Both the position numbers and the translations under genes were made by a program. Below are positions 17,323-26,913 of a stretch of DNA of 64,000 nucleotides, piece by piece (within the stretch, counting starts at the first letter, position 1; each line of letters opens with the position of its first letter). This stretch comes from Asticcacaulis sp. SL142 (GTDB taxonomy: Bacteria > Pseudomonadota > Alphaproteobacteria > Caulobacterales > Caulobacteraceae), in contig NZ_CP113061.1 in assembly GCF_026625745.1 (NCBI RefSeq), forward strand, positions 62,001 through 126,000, read 5' to 3'. The notes beneath the pieces are model-generated. The model saw nothing but the letters and a program-made list of their open reading frames with translations, ran no database searches and was not told where the DNA came from.

Positions 17323-20121
17323 ATGTTCTATATCTCAGGCTCTGCATCCCCCCACATCCGTAAAAAAAGACTGACCGTCAGCGCCATAGCGCTGACCGTG
17401 GCCTGCGGGTTTTCCGCACCCGCCTTTGCGCAAGAGGCCGCCCCCACTACGGCCGCTGACTCTGACGTCACCGAAGTCGTCGTCACCGGCATCCGCCGGG
17501 GTATCCAGAACGCCATCGCCACCAAGAAGGGCAATGCCAATATCGTCGAAGTGGTCTCTGCCGAAGACATCGGCAAGCTGCCGGACCAGTCGATCGCCGA
17601 ATCGATCGCGCGCCTGCCCGGTATTGCGGCCCAGCGCACCAATGGCCGCGCCCAGACCCTGTCGATCCGGGGCCTTGGCCCTGACTATACGGTGACCACC
17701 CTGAACGGGCGTGAGCAGGTCTCGACCAATGACAATCGCTCCGTCGAATTTGACCAGTTCCCGTCCGAACTGATCAATCAGGTGCTGATCTACAAAACCC
17801 CGAACGCCGCCATGACCACGCAAGGTATTGCCGGGACCGCCGATCTGCAAACCGTGCGCCCGCTGGCCTATGGACGCAAAGCCATCGCGCTCAATGTGCG
17901 CAAGGAGTACAACTCAGAAGACGCGGCGGTCGCGGGCCTCAGCAATGAAGGTGAGCGCTATTCGATCAACTATATCGATCAGTTCTTTGACAAGACTTTA
18001 GGTGTGGCCCTGGGCTATGCCCGCACGACCTCGCCCTATCAGGTTACGCGCCTTGAGCCGTGGGGTGATGGCGATCTGCCGACCCTGCCGAGCGGCGAGT
18101 TCATCCCCGGCGGCCAGAAAAGCGCGGTTCAGTCCTCAAACCTTGAGCGTGACGGCTATATGGCGGTGGTCGAGTGGCGGCCCAATGACCGCCTGCGCAT
18201 GACCTTTGATGCCTACTATTCCGAATTCGAAGAACTGCAGCGCATCGCCCGCCTTGAATATCCGCTGTACTGGTCGTCATCGGCCCTGCAACCGGGCTAT
18301 ACGACCGAGGGCGGTTATGTGACCTCCGGCACCTTTACCGGCGTCAAGACGGTGGTGGAAAACTACACCAACCAGCGCCAGTCGACCGTGCAGGCCTTTG
18401 GGGTCAATACGATCTATAATCTGAACGATCAGTGGACCCTGATCGCCGATATTTCGACCCAAAAAGTCGAACGCGATGACATTATCATTGAATCGACCGC
18501 CGGCACCGGCCCTTCGGGCAGTGGCGCAACCGACACTATCGATTTCCGCAATACCGGTGAGAACAATGCCTATGTGCTGTCGGGCGTCCTCGACTATTCC
18601 GACTTCAACACCATCTTCCTGACCGATCCGGGCGGGTGGGGCGGGGTGACCAACCGCGCAGGCTTCTTCCGCGCACCGCACGTCGAAGATGAAATGGATA
18701 TCATCAAGCTGGCGGTCGAGCGCACCGTTGGCGCCGGGCCGATCAATAAGGTCACCTTTGGCGTCAGCCGCAACGATCATACCAAGTCCAAGGACGACTA
18801 TGCCGCCTATATGAGCTTAGGGACAGTCGCTCAACTGGTGGTGCCGGAGAAATACCGTCTGGGCACGACCGATGCGTCCTTCCTGGGCAATACATCAGGC
18901 ATGATTTCCTATGACTCGCTGGCCATGTATCGCGACGGCCTGTTTACGCTGGTTCAGTCGTCAGATGCCAGTGAGTTGAAGCGCGACTGGTCGGTGTCGG
19001 AAACCATCGATGTGGTCTTCCTCAAGGGCGATATCGACACGACTTTCTTTGGCATCCCCGTCACCGGCAATGTCGGTATTCAGGTGCAGAAGGCCGAGCA
19101 GGAAGCGACCTCACTGTTCCTAAGCGACACGGAAAACCGTATCGTCACCGATGGCGACGACTATATGGAAACCTTACCGAGCCTGAACCTGAACTTTCAG
19201 GTGGCTGAGGACATGACGGTGCGGGTCGGCGCTGGCACCACACTGGCGCGGCCGCGCATGGACGACATGTCGGCGGGCACCACCTACGATGCCAAGATGA
19301 ACACGGAGACACCGGTGCTGTTCAGCGGCAATGCCTATGCATGGTCCGGCAGCGGCGGCAACGCCCAGATCCGCCCGTGGAAGGCCAATGCCTTTGACGT
19401 GTCGATCGAAAAGTATTTCGGCCGCAAGGGTTATGTGTCGGCGGCCCTGTTCTATAAAGACCTGACCTCCTTTATCTATAACCGTACCGTGCTTAAGGAC
19501 TATACCGGCGCGCCGCTACCCAGCAAATGCTATGAGTCCGGCTCCAACAATACAGTGCAACGTATTGATCCGGTGACCAATATCTGGGTCTGTTCGTTGG
19601 CGGATGAGTTCCGCACAGGCATCACCTCGGCTCAGGCCAATGGCGAAGGCGGCTGGATCAAGGGCGCCGAGTTCACCGTCTCCGTGCCGGGGGAAATGAT
19701 CCATCCGATTCTGGATGGTTTCGGCGCCATCCTGACCGCCAGCTTCAACGATTCTGAGATCAATCCGTCGGGCAGCGCCGTTATTCCGGTGCCGGGCCTG
19801 TCTGAAAAGATCATCAACAGCACGGTCTATTACGAAAAGCATGGCTTCTCGGCACGGGTGTCGAGTCGTTATCGCGGCGACTTCACCGGCGAAGTGCCGG
19901 ACTTCACCAACGCTCTGCAAAACCGGACAGTGCGTGAAGAAACCGTCGTTGATGCCCAGATGAGCTATACCTTCCAGGATGGCCCGCTTAAGGATCTGGC
20001 CATTTCGGTGTCCGGCTCCAACCTGACCAATGAGCCCTTCTACCTCTATAAGGGCAACAACGTGGTCAAGGAAGAAAAGTACGGCTCAACCTATCTGGTG
20101 GGCCTGAGCTACAAGTTCTAA
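17323..20121 (+). CDS. TonB-dependent maltodextrin receptor (MalA-like)
   Basis: Outer-membrane receptor of 932 residues for TonB-driven uptake, probably of maltodextrins. Start ATG 17323 has AGGAAGG six bases upstream; an earlier in-frame start at 17281 lacks one. It has a signal peptide ending AFAQE, a TonB box (EVVVTGIRR), a plug (AEDIGKLPDQSIAESIARLPG, IRGLGPDYTVTTLNG) and a barrel ending GLSYKF. Its neighbours (tryptophan-halogenase-like protein, alpha-amylase, LacI regulator, alpha-glucosidase) have the same makeup as the known Caulobacter crescentus malA locus, which supports the substrate call. It heads a plus-strand cluster with the halogenase and amylase. Confidence 0.9.
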   Translation: MFYISGSASPHIRKKRLTVSAIALTVACGFSAPAFAQEAAPTTAADSDVTEVVVTGIRRGIQNAIATKKGNANIVEVVSAEDIGKLPDQSIAESIARLPGIAAQRTNGRAQTLSIRGLGPDYTVTTLNGREQVSTNDNRSVEFDQFPSELINQVLIYKTPNAAMTTQGIAGTADLQTVRPLAYGRKAIALNVRKEYNSEDAAVAGLSNEGERYSINYIDQFFDKTLGVALGYARTTSPYQVTRLEPWGDGDLPTLPSGEFIPGGQKSAVQSSNLERDGYMAVVEWRPNDRLRMTFDAYYSEFEELQRIARLEYPLYWSSSALQPGYTTEGGYVTSGTFTGVKTVVENYTNQRQSTVQAFGVNTIYNLNDQWTLIADISTQKVERDDIIIESTAGTGPSGSGATDTIDFRNTGENNAYVLSGVLDYSDFNTIFLTDPGGWGGVTNRAGFFRAPHVEDEMDIIKLAVERTVGAGPINKVTFGVSRNDHTKSKDDYAAYMSLGTVAQLVVPEKYRLGTTDASFLGNTSGMISYDSLAMYRDGLFTLVQSSDASELKRDWSVSETIDVVFLKGDIDTTFFGIPVTGNVGIQVQKAEQEATSLFLSDTENRIVTDGDDYMETLPSLNLNFQVAEDMTVRVGAGTTLARPRMDDMSAGTTYDAKMNTETPVLFSGNAYAWSGSGGNAQIRPWKANAFDVSIEKYFGRKGYVSAALFYKDLTSFIYNRTVLKDYTGAPLPSKCYESGSNNTVQRIDPVTNIWVCSLADEFRTGITSAQANGEGGWIKGAEFTVSVPGEMIHPILDGFGAILTASFNDSEINPSGSAVIPVPGLSEKIINSTVYYEKHGFSARVSSRYRGDFTGEVPDFTNALQNRTVREETVVDAQMSYTFQDGPLKDLAISVSGSNLTNEPFYLYKGNNVVKEEKYGSTYLVGLSYKF

Positions 20122-20124
20122 AAT

Positions 20125-20270
20125 TTCTCCCTCCTGCTCTGCGGGAGGGTGGATTTCGACAGCTTGCTGACGAAAGACGGGAGGGTATTGGTGCCGAACA
20201 AGAAATTACCCCTCCGTCTGATCGCTTCGCGCTCATCCACCTCCCCATGCAGGCATAGGGAGGAGGGAAA
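20125..20270. repeat. palindromic intergenic repeat providing a ribosome-binding site
   Basis: Two inverted copies of the C/G-rich repeat fill the gap between the TBDR and the halogenase: CTCCCTCCTG..GGAGGGTGG..GACGGGAGGG and the opposite CCCCTCCGTC..CCACCTCCCC..GGGAGGAGGG. The terminal AGGGAGGAGGG (20257-20267) ends eight bases before the ATG at 20276 and is the only plausible Shine-Dalgarno sequence there. Confidence 0.65.
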
Positions 20271-20275
20271 TACAT

Positions 20276-21784
20276 ATGAAGTCTGAGGCGATTAAACGGG
20301 TAGTGATTGTCGGCGGCGGCACGGCGGGTTGGCTGTCGGCGGCCATGCTGGCGCGAGTGGTCAACCGCTCCATTGAGATTGTGCTGGTTGAGTCTGAGGA
20401 GATCGGCACGGTCGGGGTGGGGGAAGCGACCATTCCGCCGCTGGCTAATCTGTTTATCTTTCTGGGTATCCCTGAGCATGAGATGCTGGCGGCGGTTCAG
20501 GGCACCTATAAGCTGGGCATCGAATTTGTTGACTGGTACCAGAAAGGCCATCGCTACACCCATGCCTTTGGCAGTCCGGGCCGCGATCTGGGCATTGTGC
20601 CGTTTTACGAATACTGGCTGAAGGAACATCTGGCCGGACGGGGCGGATCGCTGTGGGACTATAGCCTCAATGATCTGGCCGCCCAGGCGGGCCGGTTTGC
20701 GCCATTGAAACAATTGCCAAATGCCCCGATGGCAGGCCTTACCCATGCCTGGCATTTCGATGCGGGCCTGCTGGCTCAGTATCTGCGGCGAGTGTGCGAG
20801 GCGCAAGGTGTCACGCGGCGCGAAGGGATGGTTGCCGGTGTCAATCTGCACGGTGAAGATGGCTTTATCGATAGCCTGACCCTGAGTGATGGGGCCGTAA
20901 TCAATGGCGACCTGTTTATCGACTGTTCCGGTTTTCGGGGGCTGCTGATCGAGGGCGCTCTCAAGGCCGGATATGAGGAGTGGACGCATTTTTTGCCGTG
21001 CGACCGGGCGATTGCTGTGCCGTGCGCGTCAACGCAGATGCTATTGCCCTATACGCGCGCCACGGCCCATAGCGCGGGCTGGCAATGGCGCATTCCCTTG
21101 CAGCACCGTATCGGCAACGGCCATGTGTTCTCAAGTGCCTTCATGACTGAGGATGAGGCGCGGCAAATCCTGATGAATAATCTGGACGGCAAAGCCTTGG
21201 CCGACCCCCGAACCCTAAGCTTCACCACAGGCCGGCGCAAAGCCAGTTGGGTCAAAAACTGCGTCGCCTTTGGCCTGTCGTCCGGCTTTATGGAACCGCT
21301 GGAATCGACCAGTATCCATCTGGTGCAATCGGGCATGACGCGGTTCCTTAAATTCTTTCCGGATAAGGGCTTTAGTCCGCTTGAAATCGCCGAATATAAC
21401 CGCTTGACCGCCCACGAATATGAACTGATCCGCGATTTTCTGGTGCTGCACTATAAGGCGACGCAGCGCGACGACAGCGATTTCTGGAACCATTGCCGCA
21501 CTATGGCAATCCCCGACAGTCTGGCGCACAAGATCGACTATTTCCGAGAGCATGGCAGGTTGATTATCGAAGAGGCCGACCTGTTCCGCGACAGCAATTG
21601 GGCGCAGGTACTGATCGGGCAGGGGATTATCCCGAAATCACCGTCGCCCCTGACCCTGACGGTCAGCGACGAAAAACTGGCGGAGTACATGGCAAATATC
21701 CGCCAACTCCTCAGCGCCACAGTCGCGGGCTTGCCCGATCACGGGGCCTATGTGACGCAGAATTGCCGGGCGAAAATTGATTAA
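20276..21784 (+). CDS. flavin-dependent tryptophan-halogenase-like protein
   Basis: FAD-binding protein of 502 residues related to PrnA. It has GGGTAGW at about 12-18, the conserved Lys79 (TYKLGIEF) in exactly the position of the PrnA catalytic lysine, WQWRIP (the W-x-W-x-I signature near 265) and PLESTS with Glu343 matching PrnA Glu346. All residues needed for halogenation appear present. Such genes recur next to TBDRs in starch loci of Caulobacterales and Xanthomonadales, where the substrate and role are unknown. There is no signal peptide, so it is cytoplasmic. The ribosome-binding site is supplied by a repeat element. Confidence 0.9.
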   Translation: MKSEAIKRVVIVGGGTAGWLSAAMLARVVNRSIEIVLVESEEIGTVGVGEATIPPLANLFIFLGIPEHEMLAAVQGTYKLGIEFVDWYQKGHRYTHAFGSPGRDLGIVPFYEYWLKEHLAGRGGSLWDYSLNDLAAQAGRFAPLKQLPNAPMAGLTHAWHFDAGLLAQYLRRVCEAQGVTRREGMVAGVNLHGEDGFIDSLTLSDGAVINGDLFIDCSGFRGLLIEGALKAGYEEWTHFLPCDRAIAVPCASTQMLLPYTRATAHSAGWQWRIPLQHRIGNGHVFSSAFMTEDEARQILMNNLDGKALADPRTLSFTTGRRKASWVKNCVAFGLSSGFMEPLESTSIHLVQSGMTRFLKFFPDKGFSPLEIAEYNRLTAHEYELIRDFLVLHYKATQRDDSDFWNHCRTMAIPDSLAHKIDYFREHGRLIIEEADLFRDSNWAQVLIGQGIIPKSPSPLTLTVSDEKLAEYMANIRQLLSATVAGLPDHGAYVTQNCRAKID

Positions 21785-21788
21785 AGGC

Positions 21789-21802
21789 TGGATACGTATT
21801 CA
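21789..21802. promoter_or_regulatory. LacI-type operator O4 (amylase promoter)
   Basis: TGGATACGTATTCA, one mismatch from the palindrome at 13609, five bases after the halogenase stop codon and 67 bp before the amylase start. Confidence 0.6.
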
Positions 21803-21868
21803 TGGGCCCGCAAGGTAGGCAGCCCGTGCGCCGTGTGGTTTGCTCCCTAAAACTCAGGGAGAAACCTA

Positions 21869-23440
21869 ATGACGCTCAAAACCTTCGCCGCCTGTATCGG
21901 CGCACTGTGCCTTGCTGTTGGCGCCGAAGCTGCGCCCGCCGTTGATGTCTCAACGGTAGCGGCCCAACCCAAAGACACCGGCCTTGGGGCCGGCTGGAAC
22001 AGGCGCGCGACCTTTATGGAAATCTTTGTGCGCTCCTATCAGGACAGCGACGGCGACGGTATTGGCGATTTCAACGGCCTGACCGCGCGGCTGGATTACC
22101 TAAAAGACTTGGGCGTGACCGGTATCTGGCTGATGCCCATCCATCCGTCGGCCGATAAGGATCATAACTATGCGGTCACCGATTACCGGGCCATCAACCC
22201 TGATTTTGGCACCATGGCCGATTTCGAGCGCTTTTTGAGCGAGGCCCATAAGCGCGGCATTGGCGTCATCATCGACTATGTGGTCAATCATTCAGCCAAT
22301 GATAATCCGATCTTTGTGGATGCGGCGCGCTCGACCTTAAGCGCGTACCGTGACTGGTATATTTTTGCAGATACCGATCCGAAGTGGCAGGGCTTTTCCT
22401 GGGGGCCGTGGCGTCAGAATAAGGTCGGGGGCGGTTATTTCTACGGCCTGTTCGATGATCAGATGCCGGATTTCAACCTAAAAAACCCCGAAGCTTTAGG
22501 CTATCATGCCGATAATTTCCGCTTCTGGCTGAATAAGGGTGTCGATGGCTTCCGTATCGATGCCGTGACCATGCTGGTCGAAAATGGGCCCACCGCCTAT
22601 ATGGATCAGCCCGAAAATCTTGAGATTTTGAAACAGTTAAACGCCGTCGTGAAATCCTATGGCAACCGCTATCTGATCTGTGAGGCGTCGGAACAGCCCG
22701 CCCTTTATGCCGGTGAGGCCTGCACCAATTCGTTTGCGTTCGGCACCCAAAAAGAGATCAAGGACAGCGCCAAATCAGGCCGCCTGTCGGAAAAACTGGC
22801 CGCAGTGCTCAGCAGTGAAAAACGCCCGCTGATGCCGCTGGTGCTGCAAAGCCATGACAGTTACGTCGGCGACCGGCTGATCCATGAATTTGCCGGCAAT
22901 GAGGGTGCCTACCGTGTGGCGGCGGCGATCTCTATATTGGCCTCCGATACGCCGTTTTCTTACTATGGCGAAGAAATCGGCATGGCCAATAATGGCAAGT
23001 ATGATGATCCGGGCCTACGCGCGCCGATGTCGTGGGACGCCACACAGGGGCACGGCTTTACGACCGCAGCCAAACCCTATCGCCCCTATGCCGTCAATGC
23101 GGATACCCACAATGTGACGGCTCAAACCGGCGTGAAAACAAGTTTGCTGGAATATTACCGCGCGCTCTACATGGCTCGTCAACGCTATCCAGTGCTGGCC
23201 GACGGGCAGTTTAGCCTGATCTCCAAAGCCGGTGACGATCATCTGATCTTTGCCCGCGAAAAGGACGGCGTGCAGGCGCGGGTGCTGATCAACCTGACCG
23301 GCGCGCCGCAAACCCTGTCTGTGGCGGGGACGGGTGTGTGGACATCCGCGCTGGATAGCACGCAACTGACGGCGCAGGGCGGCACGGTTGTGGTCACTCT
23401 GCCGACCCACGGCGTCGCCGCCTATGTTAAGGTCTGGTGA
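21869..23440 (+). CDS. secreted alpha-amylase family enzyme (GH13)
   Basis: Cleaves internal alpha-1,4 bonds in starch or maltodextrins. 523 residues with a signal peptide ending near AEAAP. The four GH13 regions are visible: DYVVNHSA, GFRIDAVT with nucleophile Asp231, ICEAS with acid Glu272 and SHDS with Asp330. GGGAGAAACCT precedes the ATG. Operator O4 lies 67 bp upstream, so it can be transcribed independently of the TBDR and halogenase. It ends convergently with hutC, overlapping it by 14 bp. Oligo-1,6-glucosidase or cyclomaltodextrinase activity is possible in this family. Confidence 0.92.
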   Translation: MTLKTFAACIGALCLAVGAEAAPAVDVSTVAAQPKDTGLGAGWNRRATFMEIFVRSYQDSDGDGIGDFNGLTARLDYLKDLGVTGIWLMPIHPSADKDHNYAVTDYRAINPDFGTMADFERFLSEAHKRGIGVIIDYVVNHSANDNPIFVDAARSTLSAYRDWYIFADTDPKWQGFSWGPWRQNKVGGGYFYGLFDDQMPDFNLKNPEALGYHADNFRFWLNKGVDGFRIDAVTMLVENGPTAYMDQPENLEILKQLNAVVKSYGNRYLICEASEQPALYAGEACTNSFAFGTQKEIKDSAKSGRLSEKLAAVLSSEKRPLMPLVLQSHDSYVGDRLIHEFAGNEGAYRVAAAISILASDTPFSYYGEEIGMANNGKYDDPGLRAPMSWDATQGHGFTTAAKPYRPYAVNADTHNVTAQTGVKTSLLEYYRALYMARQRYPVLADGQFSLISKAGDDHLIFAREKDGVQARVLINLTGAPQTLSVAGTGVWTSALDSTQLTAQGGTVVVTLPTHGVAAYVKVW

Positions 23441-24179
23441 TGGCGTTGCGCCTCATGGCATCAAAGTGAGCTATAAGCCTGTAGCGCGTGCCATCATAGG
23501 TCTGACGCACTGTGGTGATGCGCTCTGGCCCGCGCCAGGTGCGCCGGTCGAGCACGAGGCAAGCCTGACCTTTTTCGATCCCCAGCCGCCGCGTCAGTTC
23601 GGCATCAGCCTCGGTCGCGCTGATCTCATTTTCCACCTGCGTCCACGGCACGGCCTCCAGCAGCCAGTGACCGGGTGACAGGCGGCTGAAATCGACGGCT
23701 TCGGCCTCCGGCACAGCGGCCAGATTGATCAATCGTTCTTCGACCGCCAGAGGCTTTCCCGATGCCAGATGAAGGCCCGTCAGGCTCAAGACCCGGCCAT
23801 CCTCTCCGGCCAGTTCGCGCTCTTTTGCGGTTACGGCCGTGCGGACGCGCCGCTCAATCAGTTCAAAGCCGTAAGACTCTCCGCGCGCGGTAATGTCGAT
23901 CTGGATATCGGGTATGTCGATGACGGTCGAATCGAGGCGGGGCAGCTTAACGAAGGTGCCCGCCCGCTTACGGCGCTCAATCAGTCCCGCCGCGCTCAAG
24001 GCCGACATGGCCTTATTGACCGTCATGCGTGAGCAGTTATAGACCGTCATCAACTCGTGCTCAAAAGCCACCTTTTGCCCCGGTACCAGCCGGCCGGAAC
24101 GGATTTGATCCTCAAGGTCGCGCCGGATCTGGACATGCAGCGGTAGGGCGGGCTTACCAGGGTCGCTGAGGGCGGTCAT
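23427..24179 (-). CDS. hutC: HutC, GntR-family repressor of histidine utilisation
   Basis: Repressor of 250 residues that releases DNA on binding urocanate. The winged helix is at 10-80 (AFEHELMTVYNCSRMTVNKAMSALSAAGLIERR) and the UTRA ligand domain at 95-240, including SPGHWLLEAVPWTQVENEISA, a stretch typical of HutC. It overlaps hutF by 4 bp (ATGA), so the two are one minus-strand operon divergent from hutIHGUD. TGTCTATACA and TGTCTAGACT sites in the shared promoter are the expected targets. A close paralogue lies at 37012-37752. Confidence 0.93.
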   Translation of the reverse strand: MTALSDPGKPALPLHVQIRRDLEDQIRSGRLVPGQKVAFEHELMTVYNCSRMTVNKAMSALSAAGLIERRKRAGTFVKLPRLDSTVIDIPDIQIDITARGESYGFELIERRVRTAVTAKERELAGEDGRVLSLTGLHLASGKPLAVEERLINLAAVPEAEAVDFSRLSPGHWLLEAVPWTQVENEISATEADAELTRRLGIEKGQACLVLDRRTWRGPERITTVRQTYDGTRYRLIAHFDAMRRNAITRP

Positions 24180-25537
24180 GACAACAGCCTTTCCATCAGG
24201 CGGGCATAGTCATCTGTGATCGCATCACGCGCCACATGCCGTCCGTCGCTGACCCATTTGCGCCCATGCCGCCAGACGCCGTCAATCGCTCCCGTTGAGG
24301 TCGCAAAAATCAGGCTGTCGATCACTTCATGGTCCCCCTTACCCACCAGTGAGGGATGGCGGGCCTTGAGGCTGACTATATCCGCACTGTGGCCTTCGGC
24401 AAGGCCTGCGCCCGTGCCCAAAGCTTGGCCCCCGCCGGAGAGGGCGCCGGAAAACAACCGCTCGCCGGTCGAGCCACCAGACGTCGCCAAAACATTGCGC
24501 GCACGGTGGTGCAGGCGCTGCGGATATTCCAGCATCCGCAGTTCATCGACCATGCTGATCAGGACGTTGGAATCTGAGCCAATCCCGAACCGACCACCAT
24601 GACTGAAATAATCCGCCGCCGGAAAAATGCCGTCGCCCAGATTGGCTTCGGTAATCGGGCACAGGCCAGCCACGGCTTTCGAACGGGCCAGTCGCAGCGT
24701 CTCATCCTCAGTCATATGGGTGGCATGGACCAGGCACCACTGAGCATCGACACTAACGTGATTAAGCAGCCATTCGACCGGACGCTGACCGCTATAGGCC
24801 ACGCAGTCATCAACCTCACGCGTTTGTTCGGCAATGTGAATATGGATCGGCGCGCCTTCGGCCAAAGGGATGAGGGCGGTCAGTTCATCACCTGTCACAG
24901 CCCGCAAGGAATGGGGGGCAATGCCGACCACGGCATCCGGCAGGTGTGCGGCGTGACGCCGCGCGCCCTCAAGTAACCGTGTAAACCCGCTGATATCGTG
25001 AATGAAACGTGCCTGTCCCGCCGTCGGAAGCTGTCCGTTAAAACCCGAATGAGCATAGAAAACCGGCAGTAAGGTGAGGCCGATGCCAGTCTGATCCGCC
25101 GCGGCGCAGATCATGGCCGACATCTGGGCCGGGTCGGCAAAGGCCTGACCGCTTTGATCGTGGTGCAGGTAGTGGAACTCACCGACCCGCGTAAAGCCAG
25201 CCTCCAGCATTTCCATATAGGCCAGAGCCGCGATGGTTTGCAGTTCATCCGGCCCGATGCGCGCTTGAAGGCGGTACATCTGTTCGCGCCAGCTCCAGAA
25301 GGAATCGGCGGAAGGGCCCCGTCGTTCGGTAAGACCCGCGATCACCCGCTGAAAGGCGTGGCTGTGCAGATTGGGCATGCCGGCCAAGCCTATGGCATGG
25401 CGCTCATCCGTGGATTCGGGCATAGTGTCGGTAGTGACCGTACTGATCCGTCCGTCTTCGATAGTCAGCCGGACTTTGTGCGCCCAGCCTTCGGTGAGCC
25501 GGGCCTGTTCAAACCACAGATGTGAACGGGTCATCAT
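24176..25537 (-). CDS. hutF: formimidoylglutamate deiminase
   Basis: Converts N-formimino-L-glutamate to N-formyl-L-glutamate plus ammonia, the first step of the two-step hut branch. Amidohydrolase fold, 453 residues. Metal-binding residues are visible in MPNLHSHAFQR, FHYLHHDQSG, HIHIAEQ, HATHM and GIGSDSN. HutG in the facing operon completes the branch. The two adjacent ATG codons at 25537 and 25534 are both usable, with AGGA upstream. It shares its promoter region with hutI. Confidence 0.95.
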   Translation of the reverse strand: MMTRSHLWFEQARLTEGWAHKVRLTIEDGRISTVTTDTMPESTDERHAIGLAGMPNLHSHAFQRVIAGLTERRGPSADSFWSWREQMYRLQARIGPDELQTIAALAYMEMLEAGFTRVGEFHYLHHDQSGQAFADPAQMSAMICAAADQTGIGLTLLPVFYAHSGFNGQLPTAGQARFIHDISGFTRLLEGARRHAAHLPDAVVGIAPHSLRAVTGDELTALIPLAEGAPIHIHIAEQTREVDDCVAYSGQRPVEWLLNHVSVDAQWCLVHATHMTEDETLRLARSKAVAGLCPITEANLGDGIFPAADYFSHGGRFGIGSDSNVLISMVDELRMLEYPQRLHHRARNVLATSGGSTGERLFSGALSGGGQALGTGAGLAEGHSADIVSLKARHPSLVGKGDHEVIDSLIFATSTGAIDGVWRHGRKWVSDGRHVARDAITDDYARLMERLLS

Positions 25538-25622
25538 ATTTTCCTGAGTGGTTTTCAGTGACGTTCAAAAAAGTTTGCCAAAAAAAGTTTGCGCACCTGC
25601 ACAATGGCGCTTGCCAATGGAT

Positions 25623-25634
25623 ATGTCTATACAT
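25623..25634. promoter_or_regulatory. HutC operator, site 1
   Basis: ATGTCTATACAT, one mismatch from a perfect dyad, in the hutF/hutI divergent promoter. It matches the TGTCTATACA core known for HutC. Confidence 0.7.
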
Positions 25635-25642
25635 TATCAAAA

Positions 25643-25654
25643 ATGTCTAGACTT
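25643..25654. promoter_or_regulatory. HutC operator, site 2
   Basis: ATGTCTAGACTT, centre 20 bp (two helical turns) from site 1 and 48 bp before the hutI start codon. Confidence 0.65.
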
Positions 25655-25695
25655 ATTTTAGTCGTGTTTCTGTCCAAAATCCATAGGCACACACT

Positions 25696-26913
25696 ATGCC
25701 CGATATCGTCAAATGCGATTGTTTATGGACGAATGCCCGCCTGCTTATGACGAACGGGCAGGGCGCGCTTTCGATTGTTGAGCCTGGCATTATCGCGGCC
25801 CGTGACGGGCGGATCGTCTATGCAGGGCCGGGGCATGATCATGTGCAGGCGGATAGAATAATTAATGTTGATGGGCGGCTGATTTCGCCGGGCTTGATTG
25901 ATCCGCACACGCACCTTATCTATGGCGGCGATCGGGCCCATGAGTTCCGGCTGCGGCTTGAGGGGGCGTCCTACGAACAGATCTCCCGCGCGGGCGGCGG
26001 TATCGTCTCAACCATGACAGCGACCCGCGCGGCCAGTGAGGCGGGGTTGATCGCTCAGGCCCTGCCACGGCTCGATGCATTGTTGAATGAGGGGGTATCA
26101 ACCCTTGAGATCAAGTCCGGATACGGCCTGACGCTGGATGACGAACTTAAGATGTTGCGGGCGGCGCGAGCCCTCGAAGGATTGCGGCCCGTGCGTATCA
26201 AAACGACGTTTCTGGGCGCGCACGCTTTGCCGCCGGAATATGCCGGTCGCGCTGACGACTATATCACTGAGGTTTGCGAGGTCATGATCCCGGCCGTGGC
26301 CGCCGAAGGGCTGGCTGATGCGGTCGACGTATTCTGCGAAGGGATCGGGTTTAGCCCCGCCCAGACCGAGCGTGTATTTCAGGCGGCGCAGGTGCAGGGT
26401 TTGCGCATCAAGCTTCATGCCGAGCAGTTGTCAAACCTGAACGGATCAGCCTTGGCGGCGCAATATGGGGCATTGTCGGCGGACCACCTTGAATATCTGG
26501 ATGAGGCGGGCATCGCCGCCATGAAGGCGTCGGGCACGGTGGCGACCCTGTTACCCGGCGCGTTTTACTTTGTGCGGGAGACAAAGCTGCCGCCGATTCA
26601 GGCCCTGCGCGACGCCCGTGTGCCTATGGCGCTGGCGACCGACAATAATCCCGGCACATCGCCGCTGACGTCGCTTTTGCTGGTCATGAATATGGCCGCG
26701 ACCCTGTTTCGGATGACGGTTGATGAGTGCCTGCTGGGGGTGACGCTCAATGCCGCCCGCGCCTTGGGCCTTCACGCAGAAACCGGCAGTCTTGAGGCTG
26801 GTAAGGTCTGTGATCTGGCGATCTGGGATGTCGCACGGCCTGAAGAGCTGGTTTATCGCATCGGGTTCAACCCGCTTTTCGCGCGCGTTTTCAATGGAGT
26901 ACATTATGAGTGA
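25696..26913 (+). CDS. hutI: imidazolonepropionase
   Basis: Hydrolyses 4-imidazolone-5-propionate to N-formimino-L-glutamate, third step of histidine breakdown. Amidohydrolase of 405 residues with metal-ligand motif [16 protein letters not shown], substrate-site [21 protein letters not shown] and [10 protein letters not shown]. It is the first gene of the plus-strand hut operon, 158 bp from the divergent hutF, and overlaps hutH by 8 bp. Confidence 0.96.
   Translation: MPDIVKCDCLWTNARLLMTNGQGALSIVEPGIIAARDGRIVYAGPGHDHVQADRIINVDGRLISPGLIDPHTHLIYGGDRAHEFRLRLEGASYEQISRAGGGIVSTMTATRAASEAGLIAQALPRLDALLNEGVSTLEIKSGYGLTLDDELKMLRAARALEGLRPVRIKTTFLGAHALPPEYAGRADDYITEVCEVMIPAVAAEGLADAVDVFCEGIGFSPAQTERVFQAAQVQGLRIKLHAEQLSNLNGSALAAQYGALSADHLEYLDEAGIAAMKASGTVATLLPGAFYFVRETKLPPIQALRDARVPMALATDNNPGTSPLTSLLLVMNMAATLFRMTVDECLLGVTLNAARALGLHAETGSLEAGKVCDLAIWDVARPEELVYRIGFNPLFARVFNGVHYE

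Noticed and set aside
20066-20989. A 307-codon minus-strand frame across the TBDR end, repeat and halogenase start
   Set aside because: Runs antisense through two well-supported genes and has no recognisable domain.
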